DNA of 19,647 bases, taken from assembly GCA_938004375.1 (NCBI GenBank), contig CALKWH010000323.1:1-19647 (forward strand). Reading direction: 5' to 3'. The notes under the pieces were generated by a model. The model had not been told where the DNA came from. It saw only the letters and a program-made list of their open reading frames with translations, and did no database searches. The stretch is from an uncultured Pseudomonadota bacterium (GTDB taxonomy: Bacteria; Myxococcota_A; Polyangia; HGW-17). The stretch's first letter is position 1. The number at the start of each line of letters is the position of its first letter. A program made the position numbers and the translations under genes. This document shows, piece after piece, positions 13,809 to 19,647 of this stretch.

Positions 13809-14114
13809 TCACTTCAGGTTTTTGAACAGATCCGCGAGCTTGCTCTTGGCCTCGTCGATGGAGACCTTCTTCGGGGGGGTGTCGTCGTTGCGGAACTCGT
13901 AGCTGCTGCAGAAGTTCGGCTCCTCGCGGTCGCGGATGAACTCGGTGTGCGGCTCGCGGCACTGGTTGTGGAGGCCCGGATCGTAGAACACGCAGTTCTT
14001 GCAGCAGTGGAGGTTGGCTCCGCAGTGCTCGCAGGTGTCCAGGCGCCCGACCATGATGCCGCCCTTGACGGCGAACTCGACCTCGTTGCCACACTTGAAA
14101 CAATAATACGCCAT
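13809..14114 (-). CDS. Conserved cysteine-rich zinc-ribbon protein
   Basis: 101 residues from the ATG at 14114 (GAGGTG at 6 nt); the longer ORF upstream crosses the promoter. It starts MAYYCFKCGNEVEF, then a second pair CEHCGANLHCCKNCVFYDP, then QCREP and NFCSSYEF, and ends in a charged helix (SIDEAKSKLADLFKNLK). This CxxC / CxxC / CCxxC / FYDP / CREP / FC order belongs to a small family widespread in deltaproteobacterial genomes as I recall it, of unknown function, probably a cytoplasmic zinc protein. The terminal helix may be a partner-binding tail. It is divergently arranged from the 31-Cys lipoprotein. Confidence 0.87.
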   Translation of the reverse strand: MAYYCFKCGNEVEFAVKGGIMVGRLDTCEHCGANLHCCKNCVFYDPGLHNQCREPHTEFIRDREEPNFCSSYEFRNDDTPPKKVSIDEAKSKLADLFKNLK

Positions 14115-14168
14115 GGTCTTCACCTCGGGGGCCGACCCGGAGACCCGTCCGCCGCGGCCCGGCTCCGG

Positions 14169-14197
14169 TTTATAGTGGAGGTCGGGAAAAAAGTCCA
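14169..14197 (-). promoter_or_regulatory. Promoter for zinc-ribbon gene
   Basis: Minus strand: TGGACT (14197-14192), 17-nt spacer, TATAAA (14174-14169). A perfect TTGACA also lies at 14204-14199, but 24 nt from the -10, too far to serve it. Confidence 0.5.
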
Positions 14198-14218
14198 CTG
14201 TCAAACCACGCGGACTCC

Positions 14219-14251
14219 GGGGCGGTCCAGGGCTGCCCTGGAGGGCGGTCC
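14219..14251. promoter_or_regulatory. Direct repeats flanking a palindrome (operator candidate)
   Basis: GGGCGGTCC occurs at 14220-14228 and 14243-14251, flanking and partly overlapping the perfect 7-bp inverted repeat TCCAGGG-CTG-CCCTGGA (14226-14242). It lies between two divergent promoters and so could govern both the zinc-ribbon gene and the lipoprotein operon. Confidence 0.4.
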
Positions 14252-14269
14252 GGGGCCGTCAACAGCCTA

Positions 14270-14298
14270 TTGTGGGTCGATGGCGTTGCGACTATACT
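14270..14298 (+). promoter_or_regulatory. Promoter for 31-Cys lipoprotein operon
   Basis: TTGTGG (14270-14275), 17-nt spacer, TATACT (14293-14298). The ATG at 14308 is only nine bases beyond the -10, and no ribosome site is visible, so the transcript may be leaderless. Confidence 0.5.
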
Positions 14299-14307
14299 TC
14301 CCGACCC

Positions 14308-15261
14308 ATGAAGCGCTTCATCCTCTCCTCCCTCGTCATCGCGGCCTTCCTCGCGGGCGCCTGCTCGGATCCCAAGAAAAAGACCGAAAACACCAACAAC
14401 CAGAACCAATGGCTCGACCCCGTGCAGATCCTCGACGCCTGCCTGATCCGCGATGCCTGCGACGTCATGCCGGTCGGCTACATCTCGCAGTGCGTGACCG
14501 CCCATTACGACCAGGCCGCCCTCGAGAACCAGCAGGGCATCTGGAACGAGGTGTACAAATGCGTACTCGCCGCCGGCGGCAACTGCACCACCGTCCGGGA
14601 GTGCTTCGGCAACGGCGCCCTGCCGGCCACCTGCGATCCCGGCACCCAGAAGGGCCGCTGCGAGGGGGACGTGCGGTACTGGTGCGACAGTTTCGACCGG
14701 GAGATGTACGCCCTGAACTGCCGCGACTCGGGGATGACCTGCGTGGTGGGAAACGACGGCACCCCACAGTGCACGCTCAACGCCTGCGACGTGGCGACCT
14801 ACGATCCCATCTGTGACGGCGACAAGCAGCGCCTGTGTGACAACGGCTACATCAACACACTTGACTGCAACGTACTGGGCCTGCCCTGCGCCCTGCTCCA
14901 GACCGACGAGGACGTGTGGCAGCCCTTCTGCATCGGCGACGGCGGTCAATGCGACCCCGCCGAGTACGAGGGCACCTGCAACGGCACGATCAAGACCGAC
15001 TGCAGCAGCCTGGGCGTCGTGCAGCAGATCGACTGCGCTCAGCTCCCGGGGGACAAGACCTGCGAGATGACCGTCACCGGGCCGGCCTGCAACCCCGCCG
15101 GCACCGAGTGCGAGTTGGGCGAGGAGGGCTGCGTCGACGACTTCAACGCCCGCGTCTGCCTCGACGGCACCTGGCTGTCGGTGGACTGCCGCACCCTGGG
15201 CTTCACCCGCTGCACGGGCCGCGGCGCCGCCCGGGACATCGGCGCCCACTGCACCCGCTGA
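14308..15261 (+). CDS. 31-cysteine repeat lipoprotein
   Basis: 317 residues: signal peptide MKRFILSSLVIAAFLAGAC with lipid Cys19, then a polar linker (KKKTENTNNQNQ). The rest is cysteine-rich, 31 cysteines in all. Residues ~118-302 hold four diverged repeats of about 26-30 residues with order C-x-G-x(4-5)-C-x(7-8)-(D/N)C-x(2)-LG-x-C; examples are CDGDKQRLCDNGYINTLDC and CVDDFNARVCLDGTWLSVDC. Residues ~45-117 form a separate N-terminal Cys region. This is a disulfide-rich, probably surface-exposed protein of the sort abundant in Myxococcota; function unknown. It is not the CGDG-type repeat found in the other lipoprotein. The downstream gene follows after 7 nt, so they form an operon. The start is fixed by the signal peptide. 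Confidence 0.85.
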   Translation: MKRFILSSLVIAAFLAGACSDPKKKTENTNNQNQWLDPVQILDACLIRDACDVMPVGYISQCVTAHYDQAALENQQGIWNEVYKCVLAAGGNCTTVRECFGNGALPATCDPGTQKGRCEGDVRYWCDSFDREMYALNCRDSGMTCVVGNDGTPQCTLNACDVATYDPICDGDKQRLCDNGYINTLDCNVLGLPCALLQTDEDVWQPFCIGDGGQCDPAEYEGTCNGTIKTDCSSLGVVQQIDCAQLPGDKTCEMTVTGPACNPAGTECELGEEGCVDDFNARVCLDGTWLSVDCRTLGFTRCTGRGAARDIGAHCTR

Positions 15262-15268
15262 CCGTGCC

Positions 15269-15751
15269 ATGCGTCAACTGCTCTTCCTGCTGCTCGCTCT
15301 GGGTCCGACCTTGTCCGGCTGCCGGCCGGCGAAGCCCTCCCTGCACGGACGCCTGGAGAAACCCGTGCCGTGTCCGGAACAGCCGGATTACCTGAAGGTC
15401 GGCGCCCGGCTCCGGGTCGTGGGCGTGTTCACCACGTGGTCGCTGGCCGCCCAGGCCCAGTGGAGCCGCTTCCAGAAGGTCTTTCCCCGGTTCCCGTCCG
15501 CCGACGTGCAGTTCATCGCCGTGTTCACCGACCCCGACCGGAAGGTCGTGGACGAGTGGGTGGCCGCCGAGCGGCCGCCGTTCCGGGTCGTGCACGATCC
15601 GCACTTCGGCGTGTGCCGCCGCCATGTGCGCGCGGTCCCGGTCACCCTGATGTTCGACGCCCGCGACCGCGTGCTCACGTTTTACTCGGGACACGTCACC
15701 AGCGACCTCCTCGACGCCCAGATTCGCGACGCCCTCGGGCGCGTCCGCTGA
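15269..15751 (+). CDS. Thioredoxin-fold lipoprotein lacking CxxC
   Basis: 160 residues: MRQLLFLLLALGPTLSGC gives a lipobox with Cys18. The mature part reads like a TlpA/thioredoxin fold: strand LRVVGVFTTW, helix AQAQWSRFQKVF, strand VQFIAVFTDP, and the cis-proline stretch RAVPVTLMFDARDRVL, followed by a terminal helix. Where an active redoxin has WCxxC, this protein has WSLAA, so both redox cysteines are gone. Other cysteines lie at PCPEQ and VCRRH, not in a catalytic pair. It likely binds or scaffolds rather than catalysing thiol exchange. Its pairing with a 31-cysteine lipoprotein suggests a role in handling that protein, but this is inference. A divergent, unrelated alpha/beta domain is the alternative. 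Confidence 0.78.
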   Translation: MRQLLFLLLALGPTLSGCRPAKPSLHGRLEKPVPCPEQPDYLKVGARLRVVGVFTTWSLAAQAQWSRFQKVFPRFPSADVQFIAVFTDPDRKVVDEWVAAERPPFRVVHDPHFGVCRRHVRAVPVTLMFDARDRVLTFYSGHVTSDLLDAQIRDALGRVR

Positions 15752-15772
15752 TCGCCGGGTAGCGGAGCTATC

Positions 15773-15806
15773 GGGGCTAGCATATTTCCGCATGTAAGTT
15801 AGCCCC
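15773..15806. repeat. 7-bp inverted repeat GGGGCTA/TAGCCCC
   Basis: GGGGCTA (15773-15779) and TAGCCCC (15800-15806) with a 20-nt loop, immediately before the stronger hairpin. Both occupy the gap between two convergent genes. Confidence 0.7.
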
Positions 15807-15813
15807 CTGCAGG

Positions 15814-15849
15814 GCGACCGGTGGAATCGTTCACGATTCCACCGGTCGC
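15814..15849. terminator. Perfect 16-bp hairpin between convergent genes
   Basis: Positions 15814-15829 and 15834-15849 are exact complements with loop TTCA (arms begin GCGACCGGTGGAATCG). It lies between the redoxin-like gene (ends 15751) and the L,D-transpeptidase gene (ends 15873 on the other strand), so it can serve as a bidirectional terminator. Neither side has a T-run, so termination would rely on the stem or on Rho. Confidence 0.7.
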
Positions 15850-15872
15850 ACTACGGGGGATCACAGGGGGAT

Positions 15873-17579
15873 CTATCTGCCGGCGTTCGCGGCCGACGGG
15901 GCTTTTTTCGGGGCGGGATCGGCGCGACGGGTCCGACCGGGACCGGCAGGCGCCGTGGGCGCGGCGGAGGGCGGGGAGCTCACGACGGGCGACGCGGCGG
16001 GACCACCGGCAGTGGGACCCCGGCCGCTTTCAGCCTTCTCCCGCTCGAAGGCGGCCAGCGCCTCCTGGCTCTGGGCGGCCAGCCTGCGCTCCCACTCGCG
16101 GTCCATCGCCTGCATGCGCTCGGGGGGCACGAAGGAGCGGGCGTAGCCGAACACCATGGGCCGATCCTCGTCCCCGTCGCGGATCTGCAACACGATGCCG
16201 GGGCGGTTCACCCCGGACCACGCATAGGCGCCGCCCACGGGCAGCGCGGGCGTGGCCCATTCGAACAGGTAACGGGCGTCCTGGGGCGCCAGGTTTACGC
16301 AGCCGTGGCTCTTCGGGATCCCGAAGTCGTCGTGCCAATACGCGCCGTGCAAGGCCTGCCCCTTCCAGAAGAACATGGACCACGGCACCGAGGACGCGAG
16401 GTACTGCTCGTCGGCGCCCACCTCGTTCTTCATGTCGGTCTCCCCCACCTTCCAGTAGATGCGGAACACCCCCGACTTGGTGGCGTAGCCCTCCTTGCCG
16501 GAGGAGATGACCGTGGCGTAGACGGGGCGGTGCTCCACGTAGGCCACCAGGGTCTGTCGCGCGAGGTTGATGTCCAGCCATTTCTCGCCGCGCCGGACCC
16601 CTGGAGGCACCTCGGTGGCGAACGCGGCGGCCACGTCCCGCTCGGCGATCCAGCGGCAGGCCTCGACGCGGTAGAACGTCTGGCGGCCCTCCTTCGCGCG
16701 CCCCAGGATCGAGAGCGGCTCGCGGGCCGGCGCCGAGCCGATCACCTTCCCGCCGGGCCGGTCGTAGACGGGGATGGGCACGTTCTCCCGGTTCTTCCCC
16801 TTGCGTATGGGGAACGCCAGCGGCAGGCCGCGGGACACGTCGATGGGCACGCCGGAGAACTTCGAGGGGATGTGCCGCGCGATGAGATCGATGGGCACGT
16901 ACTGATCCTTGTCGGTCTTCCAGTAGTTCACGCCGTCGATCTTCACGAAGCGCTTGAACTGCAGATAGAAGCCGGCCGGGTGCGTGCCCCCGGGCTTCTT
17001 GTTCTTCACCGCCTCGCGGTTCGGATACCAGGGCGCCCCGCCCAGGCGCACGTAGGCGTAATCCCCCGGCGTCAGGCGGTTCTCGGCCACCTGCGGGAGC
17101 AGGTGCAGGGTGGGCGGCTCCTTGTCCGGTGCGAAGGCGGACAGGCAGACCCAGGACGAGAGGCCCAGGCGCAGCCAGCCGTCCTTGCAGCCGCTGCCCT
17201 TCACGGCCGCGAAGCCAGCCAGGGGCAGGCGGGTGCGCGGCTCGATCCGACCCAGCTCCAGGGCCTTGGAAGAAGGCGCATCGAACACGCGCGCCGGCTT
17301 GGCCGCCGAGTAACTGCGAAACCACTCTCCCTTGCGGGGAATGCGGACGAAACCGGCCTCGATTGCCGCCCGGATCGTGTCCGCCGACGGCGGCGCCAGG
17401 TCGGGGTTCGGCGGCAGCTCGGCGGGCGCCGGCGGGGTCGCCGGCAGGTCGAGGGAGGCCTCCTCGGATGGGGACAGGCAGGACGGGCTGGCCTTGGGTT
17501 GGAGCGTGAGGCCGGTGGCGGCGGCGGGCCCCGCCGACAGCAGGCCCAAGGACACGATTCCGGCGACGAACGAGCGCAT
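15873..17579 (-). CDS. Secreted L,D-transpeptidase (YkuD domain)
   Basis: 568 residues from the ATG at 17579 (GGAGGG just upstream), giving signal peptide MRSFVAGIVSLGLLSAGPAAA. The order is a Pro-rich linker (~25-75), an SH3-like segment (~95-160), a large uncharacterised middle, a second SH3-like segment (~280-340; PIPVYDRPGGKVIGSAPARE), then the YkuD catalytic domain (~355-470), and a Pro/Ala-rich low-complexity tail. The catalytic signature HGAYWHDDFGIPKSHGCVNL is intact, with nucleophile Cys427. Such enzymes make 3-3 cross-links in peptidoglycan or attach proteins to it in the periplasm. It is long for the family because of the extra N-terminal half and tail. It is divergent from the PATAN gene with a 138-nt gap. 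Confidence 0.92.
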   Translation of the reverse strand: MRSFVAGIVSLGLLSAGPAAATGLTLQPKASPSCLSPSEEASLDLPATPPAPAELPPNPDLAPPSADTIRAAIEAGFVRIPRKGEWFRSYSAAKPARVFDAPSSKALELGRIEPRTRLPLAGFAAVKGSGCKDGWLRLGLSSWVCLSAFAPDKEPPTLHLLPQVAENRLTPGDYAYVRLGGAPWYPNREAVKNKKPGGTHPAGFYLQFKRFVKIDGVNYWKTDKDQYVPIDLIARHIPSKFSGVPIDVSRGLPLAFPIRKGKNRENVPIPVYDRPGGKVIGSAPAREPLSILGRAKEGRQTFYRVEACRWIAERDVAAAFATEVPPGVRRGEKWLDINLARQTLVAYVEHRPVYATVISSGKEGYATKSGVFRIYWKVGETDMKNEVGADEQYLASSVPWSMFFWKGQALHGAYWHDDFGIPKSHGCVNLAPQDARYLFEWATPALPVGGAYAWSGVNRPGIVLQIRDGDEDRPMVFGYARSFVPPERMQAMDREWERRLAAQSQEALAAFEREKAESGRGPTAGGPAASPVVSSPPSAAPTAPAGPGRTRRADPAPKKAPSAANAGR

Positions 17580-17620
17580 GAATCCCTCCACGGGAGCGGC
17601 GACGCCAGGGCGGCCGCTCC

Positions 17621-17631
17621 GGAACAGTTCC
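17621..17631. promoter_or_regulatory. 11-nt palindrome upstream of L,D-transpeptidase
   Basis: GGAACAGTTCC is a perfect palindrome around a central A, 42 nt before the L,D-transpeptidase ATG. It is within the divergent control region and could be an operator; too short to be sure. Confidence 0.3.
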
Positions 17632-17677
17632 AACACTTATGGCGCAAAAGCACCTGTACCTGCAAAAAACCATGGTG

Positions 17678-17683
17678 TATAGT
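17678..17683 (+). promoter_or_regulatory. Possible -10 box for PATAN gene
   Basis: TATAGT lies 34 nt before the ATG at 17718, with ribosome site GGAG nine nt from the ATG. No convincing -35 was found at 16-18 nt spacing. Confidence 0.35.
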
Positions 17684-17717
17684 GGGACGCCGGTGACCGA
17701 GCACGGAGTAAATACAT

Positions 17718-19070
17718 ATGCAGAACAAGCCTTTTTACATGATCACCCTGGACGACGAGCTCTTCGGCCAGGCCTGGATGCAACAGGCGGTGCCCTGCCG
17801 GATGGGACAGACTCCCAAGGACGCCCCCCGGGGTGACGTCTACGTCGACCTCCTGCATCCCCTGGCCAATTCGGCCGATCAGTTGGAGCGGTGGCGCCGC
17901 GAGGTCGGCCCTATCATCTTCGTCTCCCGTCTCCCTCTGGGGAAGGACTCCTGGCAGCGCTTCGCGGACACCGGCTCCGAGATCCTGCACGTCGCCGATC
18001 TGGAGAAGCGGATCCACGCCACGGCCGTCTCCCGGGAGCGGCCCATCGATCTGACCAAGCTCCTGCCCGAGCGGCCCGCCGCCCGCGGGAAGCTCGAACC
18101 CGCCTCCTGGACCAACCTCCTGTGCGCCCTGCACGCGCATCGCATGACCGGCAACCTGTACCTGAAGACCGAGAAGATCAAAAAAATGATCACCTTCCTC
18201 TCGGGCTTCCCCCTGCAGGTGAAGTCCAACAAGTCCAAGGAGCTGCTGGGACGCATGCTCGTCGACGAGAACGTCATCACGGCGGCCGACTGCGAGGAGA
18301 GCGTCAAGAAGATGAACGCCGAGTCCATCCTCCAGGGCCAGGCCTTGGTGCGCATGGGCCTGCTCACCGAGGACGGCCTGCTCGCGGCCCTGTCCCGCCA
18401 GTGGGCGATCAAGCTCGTCGACGTGTTCGAGTGGATGGAGGGGGAGTACGTCTTCAAGGAGGAGCAGATTCACCTCCCCGAGTTCCTGCCGCCCTTCGCG
18501 TTCTCCGATCTCCTGTCCAGCGGACTGGGCCGGCTCACCTCGGGCATCGTGGAGGCCTCGATCAACCTCGCCTCCGGCCTGTACCTCGTGCCGCATCCGT
18601 CGGCCCCGTGGCGCTACCAGCCGCTGCCGGCCAACCTCGACATGGAGTTGTTCGGTCGCATCGACGGCCGCCTCACCGTGGGACAACTCATGGAGGCGGG
18701 CCGCTTCGACCGCGCCCAGACGAACATCCTGGCCGCCCTGCTGCTGGGCAACGCGCTGCTGCTGTCGGTGCGCCCCACGACCGTCCCGGTGCACTTCGGC
18801 GGCTTCCCGATGCCCGGAGAGCACGTGCTGCTGCCCGCCCGCCTGCTCGAGGAGCTCGAGCTCGAGTGGCAGACGGGGATCACCGACCTCGGGCGCATCG
18901 AATCCTGGCTGCGCCGCATCCACATGGACCGCTTCCTCGTCGAGAAGCCGGCCGTGCGGGAACCCATTGAGGCATGGTTTAATAAAATATCCCAGGAGAA
19001 GATCGCGCCGGTCCCCGCCTCGTCCGACCTGCGGCTCTTCCGCCTGGGCTGGAAAGTGAAATACGAGTGA
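17718..19070 (+). CDS. PATAN/DUF4388 domain protein
   Basis: 450 residues. Residues ~125-245 are a PATAN (DUF4388) domain: ALHAHRMTGNLYLKTEKIKK, the turn FLSGFPLQVKSNKSKELLGR, a helical block (LVDENVITAADCEE...GQALVRMGLLTEDGLLAALS), then FEWMEGEYVF. This matches the G-x-L ... I-x-F-x-x-G-x-P-x-x-x-x-S ... LG ... W-x-x-G-x-Y-x-F order of the family, common in Myxococcota and often linked to signalling and gliding or type IV pilus systems. The first ~110 residues (DVYVDLLHP, PIIFVSRL, ILHVADLEKRI) look like a diverged receiver-type alpha/beta domain, without a clear phospho-Asp pattern. The C-terminal ~200 residues are unrecognised, and may be a second domain of the same class. No signal peptide: cytoplasmic. 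Its stop overlaps the next gene. Confidence 0.83.
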   Translation: MQNKPFYMITLDDELFGQAWMQQAVPCRMGQTPKDAPRGDVYVDLLHPLANSADQLERWRREVGPIIFVSRLPLGKDSWQRFADTGSEILHVADLEKRIHATAVSRERPIDLTKLLPERPAARGKLEPASWTNLLCALHAHRMTGNLYLKTEKIKKMITFLSGFPLQVKSNKSKELLGRMLVDENVITAADCEESVKKMNAESILQGQALVRMGLLTEDGLLAALSRQWAIKLVDVFEWMEGEYVFKEEQIHLPEFLPPFAFSDLLSSGLGRLTSGIVEASINLASGLYLVPHPSAPWRYQPLPANLDMELFGRIDGRLTVGQLMEAGRFDRAQTNILAALLLGNALLLSVRPTTVPVHFGGFPMPGEHVLLPARLLEELELEWQTGITDLGRIESWLRRIHMDRFLVEKPAVREPIEAWFNKISQEKIAPVPASSDLRLFRLGWKVKYE

Positions 19071-19647
19071 TGTCGTCCCCGGCCCGCGCCGCCCACCCCC
19101 GGACGTGGGGCGGGGTCCTGTTTCTCCTGCTCCTCGCCGGCCCCGCCCAGGCCTCCTTCCGCCGCCCCGTCGACGTGGGCTTCATCCGCCAATGGCCCTC
19201 CCACGGAGGTCCCCTGTGTGTCCACGGCCTCACCGGCGCCGGTTGCCGGTTCGACTGCGAACCCGCCGGCCCGGGCGCCCCGGAAGACAGTTCAAGTATT
19301 TATTATCAGTGTCCAGCCGGCACGCCCGTCCTGGCGGCCGGCGAAGGCATCGTTGTTCATATTTTTAACGATTGCGACATCTTCGACGCGACCTGCCAGG
19401 GCGGCCTGGGCAACTGGGTCCTGCTCGAGCACCCCTGGGGGCTGCGCACGCTCTACGCCCACCTCAGCGGCACCACCGTGAACCCGGGGGATCGCCTGAC
19501 CTGCGCCGCCCTCCTGGGGTTCTCCGGTCAAACGGGGGACGCGGCGGTCGAAGGGCTGCGCTTCGAGGTCCAGGATCTGCACTACGACCGGGTCGACCCC
19601 CTCCAACGCGCCTGCAACCCTGAACGAGCGGCCTCCCTCTGGATGCA
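19070..19647 (+). CDS. Degenerate LytM/M23 domain protein, 3' truncated
   Basis: The ATG at 19070 overlaps the PATAN gene stop (TGATG); 192 codons are visible before the window ends. A signal peptide is present (VLFLLLLAGPAQA). The domain reads GTPVLAAGEGIVVHIFND, then GNWVLLEHPWGLRTLYAHLS, then LRFEVQDL, the layout of an M23 (LytM) endopeptidase. But the HxxxD before GTPV is SSSIYYQ, and the HLHFE motif is GLRFE, so most zinc ligands are lost; only YAHLS keeps its His. Like EnvC and NlpD it is probably a non-catalytic regulator of a peptidoglycan amidase, or a binding protein. It has several cysteines (CEPAG, CPAG, CD, C, C), likely disulfide-bonded. Translation is coupled to PATAN. Confidence 0.8.
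   Translation, partial: MSSPARAAHPRTWGGVLFLLLLAGPAQASFRRPVDVGFIRQWPSHGGPLCVHGLTGAGCRFDCEPAGPGAPEDSSSIYYQCPAGTPVLAAGEGIVVHIFNDCDIFDATCQGGLGNWVLLEHPWGLRTLYAHLSGTTVNPGDRLTCAALLGFSGQTGDAAVEGLRFEVQDLHYDRVDPLQRACNPERAASLWM

Noticed and set aside
13689..14816. 375-codon plus ORF across two minus-strand genes
   Set aside because: It crosses intergenic control DNA and changes composition midway; no ribosome site or homology.
16305..17696. 463-codon plus ORF opposite the L,D-transpeptidase
   Set aside because: Shadow of a gene with an intact HGxx...SHGC catalytic motif.

Overview
The window is about 19.6 kb of high-GC bacterial DNA. It most likely comes from a Myxococcota-type organism (former Deltaproteobacteria), probably a metagenome or draft contig. 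The pointers are myxobacterial cysteine-rich repeats, a PATAN/DUF4388 protein, several Cys-rich lipoproteins, type IV pilus genes pilC-pilS, and coding minisatellites. Position 1 is not genomic. The first 46 bases read as the end of an Illumina P7 oligo, an 8-nt index and the read-2 adapter, so the left edge is a contig end with untrimmed adapter, and the first two short ORFs that start there are adapter artefacts.

Layout. 47-1287: 3' part of an ABC exporter with an insertion in its ATPase. 1450-1566 (-): a 38-aa Cys-rich micro-gene with a structured leader. 1783-4655: pilC and pilS, overlapping by 4 nt and without pilR. 4727-5506: a membrane-proximal, Pro/Glu-rich protein with a C-terminal zinc ribbon. 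5507-7010: a decayed accessory zone with an IS1634-type transposase fragment that abuts, and seems to have truncated, a Cys-repeat lipoprotein gene on the opposite strand. 7011-8068 (-): two tandem paralogous lipoproteins sharing an unrecognised six-cysteine domain. 8307-9701: a probable 8-oxoguanine deaminase, tail to tail with 9698-13245 (-), a tolQ-tolR-(UvrA-like ATPase) operon in which the UvrA-like gene is split by a -1 frame change. 13340-14114 (-): a small protein resembling a type III secretion inner rod subunit and a conserved zinc-ribbon protein. 14308-15751: a 31-cysteine lipoprotein and a lipoprotein with a thioredoxin-like fold but no CxxC. 15873-17579 (-): an L,D-transpeptidase. 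17718-19647: a PATAN/DUF4388 protein overlapping an LytM/M23-like protein that lacks most metal ligands and runs off the window.

Themes. Most genes concern the cell envelope: pilus assembly, Tol energisation, peptidoglycan cross-linking, degenerate LytM, and five lipoproteins. A second, smaller theme is DNA or nucleotide damage (8-oxoguanine deaminase facing a UvrA paralogue). The best candidates for undescribed biology are the six-Cys lipoprotein pair, the UvrA-like ATPase translationally coupled to TolQR, and the 38-aa Cys-rich gene with its alternative-pairing leader. All functional calls are by reading motifs; no database search was possible.
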